A stretch of DNA of 64,000 nt from Fibrobacterota bacterium (GTDB taxonomy: Bacteria; Fibrobacterota; Chitinivibrionia; Chitinivibrionales; FEN-1185): contig PLWQ01000028.1 in the NCBI GenBank assembly GCA_003165595.1, positions 117,142 to 181,141 of the forward strand, given 5' to 3'. The stretch's first letter is position 1, and each line of letters opens with the position of its first letter. The notes below the pieces were generated by a model, which did no database searches, was not told the DNA's origin, and worked only from the letters and a program-made list of their open reading frames with translations. Of this stretch, positions 1-9,600 are shown piece after piece. Position numbers and translations under genes: made by a program.

Positions 1-1945
1 TGTCGAAAAACACGATGTCGTAGTGCTTCTTAAAGTACTCAATATGCTGGGCCATTTTTTGCGACGCCAGCAGTTCGGCCGGGTTCGGCGTAAATATTCC
101 AGCGGTGATGAGCGACAGGTTGGGTCTCACCGATTCTCGAATTACGGAATTATAATCCGGGTTTTCTATGAACAGGTCGGTAAATCCCGGCTCTCGCTTC
201 ACTTCGAACAAATGATGAAGCACGGGCCGGCGGAGATCGGTGTCCACAAGCAGGACACGTTTTCCCATTTGTGCATAGGCCATCGAAAGGTTCGCCGTGG
301 TAAGCGACTTGCCTTCTCCGGGGCCTGCCGAGGTGAGGATCGCCGTATGCAGCGGCCTGTCGGGGCTCACAAACGACAGGTTGGTGCGAAGAGACCGGTA
401 CGATTCGGTTATCACCGAATCGTCCCCGGAAAAGGACAGGAGCTGGCGGGGATACTGCAACACCGACATCTGCTTCTTGGACTTGGACGACCGCCGACGT
501 ATTTCGATCCCATCCTTCTTGTTGTGGACGATGTGGGGAATCGTGCCCAAAATCGGAAGCCCCAGATATCGTTCCACGTCCTCGTTCGATTTTATGGTGG
601 TGTCATTGAATTCGAGCATAAAGGCGAGGCCGAGGCCGAGAACCAGACCGAGCAGGATCCCGAAAAGGTAGTATCGCGTTTCGTTCTTGGGAATGGGCTG
701 CTTGGGCAAGCGGGCCTCGTCCACTACCTTGATTCCTGCGACATTGGACGCGCTCCGCATGCGTTCCTCTTCCGATTTCTGGAGCAGCACGTTGTACACG
801 TTTTCGTAGATTTCGCGCGACCGCTGTAGTCGCAGGAGCTCCAGGGACTGGGCAAGAATATCCGGATTGCTCTGTTTGTAGCTCTCAATGGCCTTTTTGT
901 ACGACTCAAGACGCCGCTTGAACAGGTCCAGGTCTTCCTCTTTGTTAAGAACTGACTTCCTGAGATCCTGCCACTGCTTTACGGTGCGGGCATCCACCAT
1001 GGCGGCGGCCGTCCCCTTCTCCTGCTTGTACTGGAGAAGCTGACGCTCAACCTCTTCGATTTCCCGGTCGACCGTCGAGGCGCCCGCCAACTGGATGCCG
1101 AGGTTCTCAAGGCGCAGCTTCTCCTGTTCCAATTCGCGCAGCCTGGTGCGGAGCTTGAGAAACTCGGGCGACCGGCCGCTCTCGGAGGGCGTTATGGTTG
1201 CCTCGAGCTGGGCGAGTTGCTTGTGTTCCGCGTTGAGGTCCGCTTCCTTGAGCCCGAGCTGGGCCAGGTTCGTGGCATAGGCATCTTGCAGCGTTTTGAG
1301 GGCCGGTGTGGTGCCTTCGGAAATGTTGCCGCGTTTTTCCTTGTAGGTCTGGTAGTCGTGCTCGGCCTCCTCAAGCTTGGTCCTTACAATTTTGAGCTGG
1401 TTGTCGATTTCGACCGCCGCCCGCCGAGACTCCTCGGTCTCCACTTCGGAGCACCGGCGACGGAAGATTTCGGTGCCCGCGCTCACGATGGTGTAGGCCA
1501 GTTCCGCGGTCTTGGCCCGGACGTTAAGCTGCATGAACGAGGCATATTCGGTGTTGCGCAGCGAGAGGCTCTTCTCGATATAAGTCACGGCGCCATCCCG
1601 GTCCATTCTGGGGAACTGCACCTTGAATGTATCTATTCCGATGCTGTCAAGAACCATTTCCAGGAAGGTCCGGCTTTTCAGGATGCCCTGATAGAAGTCG
1701 ATGGAGCGGCCGCTCCCGCCCATGTTCATGGCCTGATTGATCACCACGTTCTGCTGCTCGATGACCACGATGGAGAACGATTCGTAGATGTCGGGGATGC
1801 GCATCACGAAAAATACGGTAGAAGCGACCACCGACAAGAGGGAGAGAATGATTATCCAGCGCCTGCGTATCAGGATCGCAATGTAATCCTTTGCCTGCGT
1901 TCCGGTCCTCAGCTTCTGGATTCCCGACACAATGGAATTTTCCAC
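1..1945 (-). CDS. Wzc/GumC-type polysaccharide copolymerase with BY-kinase domain (3' end outside window)
   Basis: Inner-membrane protein expected to control chain length and export of a surface polysaccharide and to autophosphorylate on tyrosine. I chose a GTG start at 1945 with a GGGAG Shine-Dalgarno about 10 nt upstream; the frame then runs unbroken to base 1 (648 codons). An N-terminal membrane segment (about residues 28-50) is followed by a Wzz-type periplasmic region rich in coiled coil. A second membrane segment precedes a cytoplasmic P-loop kinase with Walker A GPGEGKS, Walker A' VLLVDTDLRRP and the start of Walker B (DIVFFD) at the window edge. The C-terminal Tyr cluster is not visible. 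It lies 148 bp downstream of the Wza-like gene, the usual partner. The family call is confident; the polymer is unknown. Confidence 0.9.
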   Translation of the reverse strand, partial: MENSIVSGIQKLRTGTQAKDYIAILIRRRWIIILSLLSVVASTVFFVMRIPDIYESFSIVVIEQQNVVINQAMNMGGSGRSIDFYQGILKSRTFLEMVLDSIGIDTFKVQFPRMDRDGAVTYIEKSLSLRNTEYASFMQLNVRAKTAELAYTIVSAGTEIFRRRCSEVETEESRRAAVEIDNQLKIVRTKLEEAEHDYQTYKEKRGNISEGTTPALKTLQDAYATNLAQLGLKEADLNAEHKQLAQLEATITPSESGRSPEFLKLRTRLRELEQEKLRLENLGIQLAGASTVDREIEEVERQLLQYKQEKGTAAAMVDARTVKQWQDLRKSVLNKEEDLDLFKRRLESYKKAIESYKQSNPDILAQSLELLRLQRSREIYENVYNVLLQKSEEERMRSASNVAGIKVVDEARLPKQPIPKNETRYYLFGILLGLVLGLGLAFMLEFNDTTIKSNEDVERYLGLPILGTIPHIVHNKKDGIEIRRRSSKSKKQMSVLQYPRQLLSFSGDDSVITESYRSLRTNLSFVSPDRPLHTAILTSAGPGEGKSLTTANLSMAYAQMGKRVLLVDTDLRRPVLHHLFEVKREPGFTDLFIENPDYNSVIRESVRPNLSLITAGIFTPNPAELLASQKMAQHIEYFKKHYDIVFFD

Positions 1946-2093
1946 TATAACAGATCTCCCAGTTAAAACACCCGCCACGCCCGGATTTCGCATCGTGCAT
2001 ATCTGCGCCGGATGCGTGCAAACCTTCCTGAATCCGGCGAATCCCCTTCCAGCCGGATCATGGTAATCCTGGCTGTTTTACGGAGAATCCCGG

Positions 2094-2993
2094 TCAAAAC
2101 TTCACCGCTCCGGTGAGCGCCTGGATGGCAACCACGAACAGCAGGACGTTGTTGAGAATGCTCAGCATGGTCCGCCAGTCGTACCACCGCTCGTACACCA
2201 TCACCACGTCGCCCGGCGACACTATGGGCATGTTGTCCATTTCGCCTTTGTCTAGGAAAGCCTGGACGTTGATAACCTCTTCCATGCTCTTGCCGTTCTG
2301 CTGTGTAAAGCGGCGGACTCGCGAAAGGTCCCCGCGTTCCGACGGCCCGCCGGCTAGGTAGATGAGCTCGAAAATGTTCGTCTTTTCGGTGAGATCGAAG
2401 AACCCCGGCTTGTTCACCGCACCGATCACCTTGACCTTATTCGATTTCTGCAATCCAAGCAGGATCACTGTGTCGTCGGGTTTGAGCTTCGGCATGTCGG
2501 CCATGTTGCCGGTGGAAAGAAACGCCTTCATGTCGAAGTATTCGGCGCTTTCGTCGGGCAAGTTCTTGTGCACAATCTTGATTTTCTCGATGTTCGCGGT
2601 TTCGAGAGGCCCGCCCGCCATCTGGAGCACCTCCTGCAACGTCGCGCCCTGATAGGTCTTTACCGGCCCCGGCACTTTCACTTGGCCCAGCACGTACACC
2701 ACGATTTCCGGTTTTGCAATTATTGAAATAATCACGAGCGGGTTGTCGATGTGCTTGACAAGTTTGAGCGTAAGGTCGTTCATGAGTTCCGACGTGGTGA
2801 TATTCACCACCTGCTCGTCGGCAAGCAGCGGATAATCGATGGTGCCCGTCTCGGAGACCGTGAACCTGCCGGAAAATTCCGGGTGTCCCTGAACCACGAT
2901 GTCCAGGACGTCGCCCGACTTGATAATCGATGCTCCCGCCAGAGAAACGCACAGGGCAATCATCATCAGGCCGATTCGTGTTATTCGATTCAT
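2094..2993 (-). CDS. Wza-like polysaccharide export protein with SLBB domains
   Basis: Outer-membrane or periplasmic export channel component for capsule/exopolysaccharide. The frame could open at 3041, but ATG 2993 (MNRITRIG) begins a proper signal peptide and has AAAGGA upstream, so I use it (299 aa). After the signal peptide comes the Poly_export domain (KSGDVLDIVVQGHPEF, about residues 24-100), then two SLBB-type beta-grasp units (VYVLGQVKVPGPVKTYQGA and VKVIGAVNKPGFFDLTEK). A hydrophobic C-terminal segment could cross the outer membrane like the Wza helix. No lipobox Cys is evident after the signal peptide, unlike classical Wza. It sits between the TonB-like gene (69 bp) and the Wzc-like kinase, which ties polysaccharide export to the ExbB/ExbD machine. 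Confidence 0.88.
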   Translation of the reverse strand: MNRITRIGLMMIALCVSLAGASIIKSGDVLDIVVQGHPEFSGRFTVSETGTIDYPLLADEQVVNITTSELMNDLTLKLVKHIDNPLVIISIIAKPEIVVYVLGQVKVPGPVKTYQGATLQEVLQMAGGPLETANIEKIKIVHKNLPDESAEYFDMKAFLSTGNMADMPKLKPDDTVILLGLQKSNKVKVIGAVNKPGFFDLTEKTNIFELIYLAGGPSERGDLSRVRRFTQQNGKSMEEVINVQAFLDKGEMDNMPIVSPGDVVMVYERWYDWRTMLSILNNVLLFVVAIQALTGAVKF

Positions 2994-3062
2994 GTGGTTA
3001 TCCTTTGTCAAATCAAGAACTCTTTCTTTTTCATCCTTCATCCTTCCGCCTTCATCCTTTTC

Positions 3063-4133
3063 TTAGCTTGCCGGCTGGAAAATAAACGGATAGGTCACCG
3101 TAACCTCGCCTTCACCGATTGCCTCGAATTTCCACATCGCCACTTTCCTGTTTATCTCGTCTTCGAGGTCCTTGTTGCCCGTTGTGTTCTCCACGATCTC
3201 CACGCGGCTCACGTTGCCCGCCGCATCGATGGTAAACCGGATGGTGATCTTTCCCGCAAGGTCCGGCGACCGCTTGAGGAACCGCTCGTAGCTCATGCGG
3301 ATGCTTACCTTGTGCGTGTTCACCACGTCGTTGATGGCGGTGATGTCGCGTTTGGCGTTCGATGACGCCGCACCCTCGATGCTCTGCGGCCGCGAAACAA
3401 TGATGTTGCCCTTCTTGGACAGATCTTGCGTCTTGGCGGTGGTGATGCTGGTGAGCAGCTCGTCGACATTTTCCCGGTGGCTCACCTCCACATCCTTGCT
3501 TTTTACGAGTTTCTTCTGCGCGACATCCACCGAAGCGGTCTGCTGCAGCCCCGACATGTCCGACAGGGCCTTTTCGAGATCCTGCGTCTTTTCTTTGCCT
3601 TTGTTTACCGAGCCGAGCACGTCGACAACGGCAGGCCCCCGCGCCGTGGTGCCGACTCCCGTGAGCATGCCGAGCACGCCCACGGTTCGTATCTTCTGCT
3701 CAACGCGCGCGACCTGCGCGGCTACTCTCTTCTGCGCCACGGCCCTTTCGTGCGCGTCAATCTGTTTTCCGCCGGTCGTCGCCTGCTCGGCGGTTTCGTT
3801 CGGTTTCGCCGCGGCGCCGGTCTGGACCTCCTGGCCGGCGGTGGTGGCCTGTTTGGAAACCTCGGGCTTCTTCTCTTTGGGTATCGGCTTGTTTACGATG
3901 AGCTTGGCGAACCGCTCCGGCATCTCCTCCAGCGTCTGGACTTTCTTGTGCTGGAGCTTTACCAACCGGAGGCCGCCCAGAATACCCGCATGCAGGCCCA
4001 CCGACACAATGGCGATGAGCACGAAGCGGAAGTCCGTCTTGTTGAAGAAAGACCCGCGCACCGTCCGCAGCAGCGATGGATCCACCGCGGCCGACCGGCC
4101 CCCTACAACAATGATGTCGCCTTCTCGTTCCAT
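3063..4133 (-). CDS. TonB/AgmX-like energy transducer with C-terminal AgmX/PglI-type domain
   Basis: Predicted link between an ExbB/ExbD-type proton channel and an envelope partner. The 356-aa product has a short cytoplasmic N-terminus, one membrane segment (about residues 36-56), and a long charged, Ala/Lys-rich periplasmic linker. It ends in a TonB-like domain of about 90 residues (RMSYERFLKRSPDLAGKITI, then FTIDAAGNVSRVEIVENTTG and VTYPFIFQPAS) that matches the AgmX/PglI family described from Myxococcus gliding proteins. The gene starts 2 bp after the upstream ExbD gene, so the two are translationally coupled. A plain TonB role for a receptor is the alternative, but no TonB-dependent receptor is encoded nearby. 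Confidence 0.82.
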   Translation of the reverse strand: MEREGDIIVVGGRSAAVDPSLLRTVRGSFFNKTDFRFVLIAIVSVGLHAGILGGLRLVKLQHKKVQTLEEMPERFAKLIVNKPIPKEKKPEVSKQATTAGQEVQTGAAAKPNETAEQATTGGKQIDAHERAVAQKRVAAQVARVEQKIRTVGVLGMLTGVGTTARGPAVVDVLGSVNKGKEKTQDLEKALSDMSGLQQTASVDVAQKKLVKSKDVEVSHRENVDELLTSITTAKTQDLSKKGNIIVSRPQSIEGAASSNAKRDITAINDVVNTHKVSIRMSYERFLKRSPDLAGKITIRFTIDAAGNVSRVEIVENTTGNKDLEDEINRKVAMWKFEAIGEGEVTVTYPFIFQPAS

Positions 4134-4135
4134 GG

Positions 4136-4654
4136 CTACTGGCTCGTCGATTCAACGGCAAGCGCAAAGTTGTTGAACCCCTGCTGGCCGCATGTATACA
4201 TAATCTTCTTGAGCAGCCTGAAATGTATCCGCTTGTCGCCCTGAATAGTAACGTTTCCCTTGAATGTGGTTTTCGTCGAATACTGCGCGATCTTTTCCGT
4301 CAACTCGCGGCGATCTTTGAGCCATTGGTTCAGTTGCGGTACGACGAGGTCGTCGTTGCCGAGCACCTCGTCGATGCTCACCAGCTTGTCCGTCTCTGCC
4401 ATGATATATTTGTTCGTTACGATGATGTTCACATTGAGCTCGGGGGTCTTTTTCGCGCTCGATTTTGGCAGTGTGAGGTCACTTGATACAGTGATAATCT
4501 GGCCTTCGGTGGAAAAACTCTGCAAGAGGAAGATGATGATCACCGTCATGAGGTCGATAAGCGAGGTCATCTGCGGTTTGAACGCCCGGAGGTTCTTGTT
4601 GCTCCTGGGCTTCCTCAGCTGCTTCTGGTTTGATTTCGAAGCGGGAAAACTCAC
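4136..4654 (-). CDS. ExbD/TolR-family protein (second copy)
   Basis: Stator component of an ExbB/TolQ-type proton channel. The 172-aa protein has a basic cytoplasmic N-terminus and one membrane helix with the essential Asp (MTSLIDLMTVIIIFLLQSFS, about residues 29-48), followed by a periplasmic domain. It differs strongly from the other ExbD copy at 4977-5501, notably in its long insert and C-terminus, so the pair is not a recent duplication. Its start overlaps the end of the STAS gene by 4 bp, and it is followed 2 bp later by the TonB/AgmX gene. Myxococcus gliding stators also use one TolQ with two different TolR proteins (AglR with AglQ and AglS). Confidence 0.9.
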   Translation of the reverse strand: MSFPASKSNQKQLRKPRSNKNLRAFKPQMTSLIDLMTVIIIFLLQSFSTEGQIITVSSDLTLPKSSAKKTPELNVNIIVTNKYIMAETDKLVSIDEVLGNDDLVVPQLNQWLKDRRELTEKIAQYSTKTTFKGNVTIQGDKRIHFRLLKKIMYTCGQQGFNNFALAVESTSQ

Positions 4655-4977
4655 AACCCCTCCAGCGAATCGATGATGGTGAACACCTTGTGAAGATTGG
4701 AGCCTTCGAACAAGTCCTTCACGAACCCGTTGGGGTTAAGGAACAGAAGGCGCTTCCCTTTGGATTCGAGCAGCTTCCAAGAAAACACGAACACGCCGAG
4801 TCCGTTGCTGTCCACCGAGTCGAGATTCGATATGTCCACAACCACCGCTGACCAGTCGCCTTCGGCAAGACCCGAGATCTTTTCCGAGATCTTTCGCACG
4901 TCCTCGCCCACCGCGCTGCCCGAAAGCTGGAGCACGGGAGTGGCGTTGTGTTTCTTCATCCGTATTCTAAGGCCCAT
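4651..4977 (-). CDS. STAS-domain protein (anti-sigma-factor-antagonist-like)
   Basis: A single small STAS domain (108 aa) of the SpoIIAA/RsbV type. The frame is open further upstream, but ATG 4977 overlaps the stop of the preceding ExbD gene (TAATG) and begins directly with the domain (MGLRIRMKKHNATPVLQLSG), so I use it. The loop usually carrying the phosphorylated serine reads DSVDSNGLGVFVF; an Asn replaces the second Ser of the common DSSG, but one Ser remains. No anti-sigma kinase or phosphatase is encoded nearby. Its place between two ExbD genes, overlapping both, suggests it regulates or scaffolds the motor complex rather than a sigma factor. That role is inferred only from position. Confidence 0.85.
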   Translation of the reverse strand: MGLRIRMKKHNATPVLQLSGSAVGEDVRKISEKISGLAEGDWSAVVVDISNLDSVDSNGLGVFVFSWKLLESKGKRLLFLNPNGFVKDLFEGSNLHKVFTIIDSLEGL

Positions 4978-5501
4978 TATTGAATCTCCCCCGAAAGACC
5001 GATGTCCGGGAACTGCGACTCGCGGCATGCATCCATGAATTGGATAACGTCATCGTAGAGAATATCGGGGCCGACAACGAGCACCAGGCTTTTTGAGGAG
5101 GGATACTCGAACTTGATAGCCTTCAGGAGGGCGCGAAGCTGTTCGAGCTGGTATCTGCCTCTCAGCTTGGGAACAAGGTCGAGCTTCTTTCCCGTGCCCA
5201 CGATCCGGTATCCTTCTTCCGTTATCACAATCGAAATGTCGAGCTCTTTGCTCTGCTGCGCTGCCGCGCCTTCGGTCTGCGCAGGAGGCAGGGAGAATTC
5301 CAGGATTGCAATGCGTGTGAACACCGCCATCACCGCGAGGAACGGAATGAGTACCATAAAGATGTTCATGAAGGGTGTGAGGTCGAGATCAACCACCTCA
5401 ACGTCCTTGGAAAGCGACTTGTTCACCCGCTTGGTGGCGGGGAACGCCTTCTTCCTGGACACATCCTCTTCGAAGTCACCGTTGTCAATCTGACGCGGCA
5501 T
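4977..5501 (-). CDS. ExbD/TolR-family protein (first copy)
   Basis: Proton-channel stator subunit of 174 aa. A charged N-terminal stretch (about 37 residues) leads to the membrane helix with its conserved Asp (VVDLDLTPFMNIFMVLIPFL). A periplasmic domain follows, ending in VVGPDILYDDVIQFMDACRE, typical of ExbD/TolR. The gene starts 11 bp downstream of the ExbB-like gene, and its stop overlaps the STAS start. With its partners it should convert the proton gradient into motion or work across the periplasm. Confidence 0.9.
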   Translation of the reverse strand: MPRQIDNGDFEEDVSRKKAFPATKRVNKSLSKDVEVVDLDLTPFMNIFMVLIPFLAVMAVFTRIAILEFSLPPAQTEGAAAQQSKELDISIVITEEGYRIVGTGKKLDLVPKLRGRYQLEQLRALLKAIKFEYPSSKSLVLVVGPDILYDDVIQFMDACRESQFPDIGLSGEIQ

Positions 5502-5512
5502 GGGCGATTCCT

Positions 5513-6157
5513 TTACTGCCGTCTCTGTGCAAACAGGAAGTTGAGCAGCCGCACGGAACTTTCGTCTATCTCTTCAATAATCGTATTCGCCTTTGAACCC
5601 AGAACCGAGTACATGATCATGCAGAACACCGCGATGGTGATGCCGAACGCGGTGCAGTTCAGCGCGATGGCGATACCCTGCGCCAACATGGTTGCCTTCT
5701 GCGAAGGGTCAGCGGTGGCAAGGGACGCAAATTCCGCCTGCAGGCCGAAGATGGTTCCCAGAAGGCCCAGCAGGGTAGAGAGGTTGGCAAAAAGCGACAA
5801 GTAATGCGTGCGCCGCTGGATTTTGGGCAATTCGCGCAGCGCAATCTCATCGACCGCGTTCTGTATTTCCTGGTCCGTTTCCTGCTGTATGTAGTGCCAG
5901 AGTGCGCTTTCAACGATCATGGCAAGCGGGTTCTTCATTTTTGAGCACAAGAGCCGGGCCTTCTCGGCTTCGCCGTTGCGGACAAGACGCGTGACCTGCG
6001 TGAGCATAGCCTTTGCGTTGACGCGTGACCGGACGTAATAGTAATATGCCCGTTCCGTGCTCACGGCGAGGGCAAAAGCCGACGCAGCGACAATCGGATA
6101 CATCCAGAAGCCGCCCTCGCGAAAAAAGTGGGCAATTGTTTGCAAGAAAGCGTCCAT
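5513..6157 (-). CDS. ExbB/TolQ/MotA-family proton channel protein
   Basis: Inner-membrane channel subunit, 214 aa. Three membrane segments are visible: about residues 17-37 (WMYPIVAASAFALAVSTERA), about 112-135 (LSTLLGLLGTIFGLQAEFAS) and about 155-180 (AIALNCTAFGITIAVFCMIM). The second and third match the conserved TolQ/ExbB/MotA core. It heads the motor sub-cluster ExbB-ExbD-STAS-ExbD-TonB. A 139-bp gap separates it from the small secreted protein upstream, so an internal promoter is possible. Confidence 0.92.
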   Translation of the reverse strand: MDAFLQTIAHFFREGGFWMYPIVAASAFALAVSTERAYYYYVRSRVNAKAMLTQVTRLVRNGEAEKARLLCSKMKNPLAMIVESALWHYIQQETDQEIQNAVDEIALRELPKIQRRTHYLSLFANLSTLLGLLGTIFGLQAEFASLATADPSQKATMLAQGIAIALNCTAFGITIAVFCMIMYSVLGSKANTIIEEIDESSVRLLNFLFAQRRQ

Positions 6158-6296
6158 GATTCATTCCTCCTTCAAGGCTGTATGTCTCGTTCTCGGTACT
6201 GCAGGCGGTAATCCATTGAGTCTACATTTAATACTTGCCCCAGTCAATAACGCCTGCAGCTTCGGGTTGTGAACCGGCCGTGGCGTCACCGTGCTG

Positions 6297-6608
6297 CTAT
6301 TTTGCCACCGGGTCGAACGGCAATGGTTTCATGATGTCGTCCTGGAACGACATGGAAAACGTCGCCTTGTTGTACACCGGCCTTTCCTTGGGCAAAAAGA
6401 TCATTACCTGCGGCTTTTCCACTTTCCCTTTTATTTTGATTCCCACGGTAAAGGTGATGGTCCCCGGCTTGTCGATCCGGTATCCCTTGCCGTCTTGCGA
6501 GGCCTTCGCATTGTCCTGGTCCTGCGCTTGCGCCCCAACCGGAATGAAGACAACCTGCATGGCGCAGAGGACAAGTCCCATAGACAGAGCGTGCATGAAT
6601 TGATTCAT
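6297..6608 (-). CDS. Small secreted protein of unknown family
   Basis: A 103-aa product with a clear signal peptide (hydrophobic residues about 8-27, probable cleavage after GAQAQ). The mature part, about 75 residues, reads like one beta-sandwich module (GTITFTVGIKIKGKVEKPQV, then MIFLPKERPVYNKATFSMSF). I do not recognise a family. It begins 9 bp after the stop of the TPR lipoprotein gene and is co-transcribed with the envelope cluster, so a periplasmic accessory role is likely. Confidence 0.7.
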   Translation of the reverse strand: MNQFMHALSMGLVLCAMQVVFIPVGAQAQDQDNAKASQDGKGYRIDKPGTITFTVGIKIKGKVEKPQVMIFLPKERPVYNKATFSMSFQDDIMKPLPFDPVAK

Positions 6609-6617
6609 GGCGTCTCC

Positions 6618-9600
6618 TTACAAATTCGCCTTCTTGGGCGTTTTGGCCGGAACGGGGAAATTGGCTATTGCCGGGAATGCATACGCGCCTTCCGCAACCA
6701 GCTTCGGATCGAGCGGCTCCGTGCTTCCGGGCGGCTGCGGCAGGAAGTCGTTGGTCGAAACGGTGTAGGTGCAGTACGGCATGAATCCGAACCCCATCCG
6801 AATGTTGTTCTTCACGTAGACGGCAAGCACGTTCTTGCCGTCCCGCAGTTTGCCCATCAGGTCCCATTTCTTCGCCTTTGTCCACTCAAGCGTGTCGCCC
6901 GGCGCCACGGTCAGCGGCTTCTCGTTGAGAAATACCGTGCACTCATCGATGCCGACCAGCCACAGTTGCGCGTTCTTGAGCAGGTCGTAGTTGTAAAACA
7001 CCCGCCTGAAGCACACGGCACCGGCGGGCTTGTAGGCGGCCGATTTGGGATCGCCTTCGCCGAGCCACATCGCCGCAGGCACGCTTGCGGGGAAACCGGC
7101 TATGCCGAGGGTCGCCGGCAAATTTACCTTTTGCACGCCGCTCCATTTTTCGTCGCTGAATTCCAGGCCGGCCCACCCCGCAGTCGTGTCGACGCTGCAT
7201 TTCCATTCCGGGCCCGAACTCACCACCCGGGTTTCCGCTTTGTCATGTTTCACCCCGAATTCCTTGGGTGATTTCTGGAACATCCGCACATAAGCGTGCT
7301 TCACGAAGTCGCCCGTGGCGTAATTCTGCTGCGCATAGGAAAGGATCGACTTATACGCGTCAAAAGCGTTTTCCTGAAACTTAAGGCCAATCTCCTCGAA
7401 CCGCGCCCGGTATTCTTCCTTTTCCGCTTCGGTTGAGTTCTTCGGGAACGGCGGGTCGGAAAACGCGGTCATGCACAACACGTCGTAGCAGCGGCCCCGC
7501 ACAAACAGGAGCTGGGGGAGCTTGTTCCTTGTCTGCTTTACAAAATCGTCTTCTATTTTGTATGCGTCGGCGATCTTCAGGGTGCGCAGGTAATTATCCA
7601 GCGACTTTTCTTCGTACGTCTCAATCTGTTTAAGGAGCTTTGTCTTATACACAAACGCTTCGTACGGGTCGAAGGTGCCCGGTATGGGCGCTTCGCGCGC
7701 CGTGGCCGCGATGTCGGCATAGGTCTGGCCCACGGTAAACGACGTCTTCGTGATCAGGCTGCTTGCTTTTGCGTAAAAGTCATCCAGCGACTGGTACCGG
7801 CTGCCGTTCTCCAGGCACTTGAGAAACAGCGCGATGGCGCGCTCCTGAAACGGTCCGATCTTCTGCAGGGTCTCCAGCTTCTTCGCAATCAGAGCGAAGC
7901 CTTCGAGTTTCTGCGAACTCTGCGTGCTTTGCGCTATGTCCACCAGCGTGAGATAATTCTGTCCCGCGAGGAAGGGCAGCGATGTCAGCTTCTGGCGGGA
8001 GTCGAGGACATATTTGTCCTCGATTTTCTCCTTCATGCCGAGCTTCACGTTTTCCTCGTGATAGTGAGCGGCTTTGTTGACAAAGTACTCCTCCACCGCC
8101 TGGGCGATACCCAGTTCCAGTGCGAGCCGTTCCTCCACGCCGGCATTCTGAGGGCGCTCTTGCTTGAAAATGGAGACTGCGAAATCCTCGTATGCCTGGC
8201 CGATGGAATAGATGCTGCGGGTAGTCCATTCGGAGATCTGGTACTTAATGACCGCCGAGTAGCCCGCAATGGCGTTGTCGAGCAGGTCCGATTTGTTCTT
8301 GAGCTGCCGTTTGTACGCGTCCTTGGGAAGCGTGAGCGCGATCTTGTTCATTGCCTCGCACTGTATGTCGCCAATTGTAAACTGGGCCTTGGCTGCATAA
8401 TACTTGTTGGTTGCGCTTGGATTCTTGAGTTTTGCGCACGCGGCAACAGCCTTGTTGAGCTGCTCGAGCGCCTCGGCCTGCCGGTTCTGCATGTATTGCG
8501 CAACGCCCACCATGCATAGCGCCTGGATCGCCCTGTTCGCGTCGTTGCCGAAACGCCTGGTAAATTCCTGGTTTACGCGCGTGACACCAGCCCAATCCTT
8601 TATCTTGCCGTAGATCTCGCCCGCGCGAAACAGCACGTCCGCCGCGTCGTCGGATTTCGGATAGAGTTGCGCCATCTTTTCGAAGGTCGCCGCAGCCACG
8701 GGAAGTTTGTTCGCGTTTTCGAAGCAGAACCCCGCGTTGTACAGGGAGGGCGGGGCGAGTTCCGAACCCGGGAAATTGGCCACCACGCGCAGATAGGTTT
8801 CGCCCGCATTGTTCCACTGCATCAGCTTTTCGTAGCACTTTGCCGTCCTGAAATGTGCCTTTGCGAGGAGTTTCGAGGCAAGGTATTTCTGGACCACCTT
8901 CTGGTACACCAGGATGGCATGCGACCACTCGGCAAGCTTTTCGTACACGAGTCCGGCATTGAAAAGCGAGGCCTCGGCGATCTTTGCATCCGGGAATTCG
9001 AGCGCCACGCGTTCGTATTCTTCCGCTGCCTCCTTGAGTTTCTGCTCGGCCTCGTGCTCCTCTCCCATCTTGAATATCGACTCGGCAATGCGGGTGACCG
9101 CCTCCTGTTTGTCGTTGCCTTCCACAGCTTGGTCCTTGAGCTTGCGATACCACGACTGGGCATCGTCGAATTTCTTTTCCTCGTAGAACGACTGGGCTAT
9201 CATCCGGATGGCTTCGATGCTCCGCGGATCCTTGGGAAAGCGGCTGATAACCGCCTTGTAGGAGACGCGAGCGTCGTCGTACAGCTTGTTGTTGTACAGA
9301 AGCGAGGCCCTTATCGCGAGCACCTCGGCCGATTTCTGGTTGTCCGGGTTAATGGATAAATAGTTGTCGCAGGCCGACAGCATGAGTTGCGAGGCGGGCG
9401 ACAGGGAACCAAAGTGCTTTTCCTTCTGTGCCGCGGTGTCGGCCGCCTTCTTCTCCTCTTGCGCATTTTGCGCGGACTGCTGCGTCTGCTGCTGCGCCGG
9501 TTTGGCCGACGGCGCGCCGGATTTCTTGAAGGCTGCGCACCCGCACACAAGCACCGCGGCCACGCAGAGGAACAGCCCCAGAGTCTTTGCGTTGCGCGCG

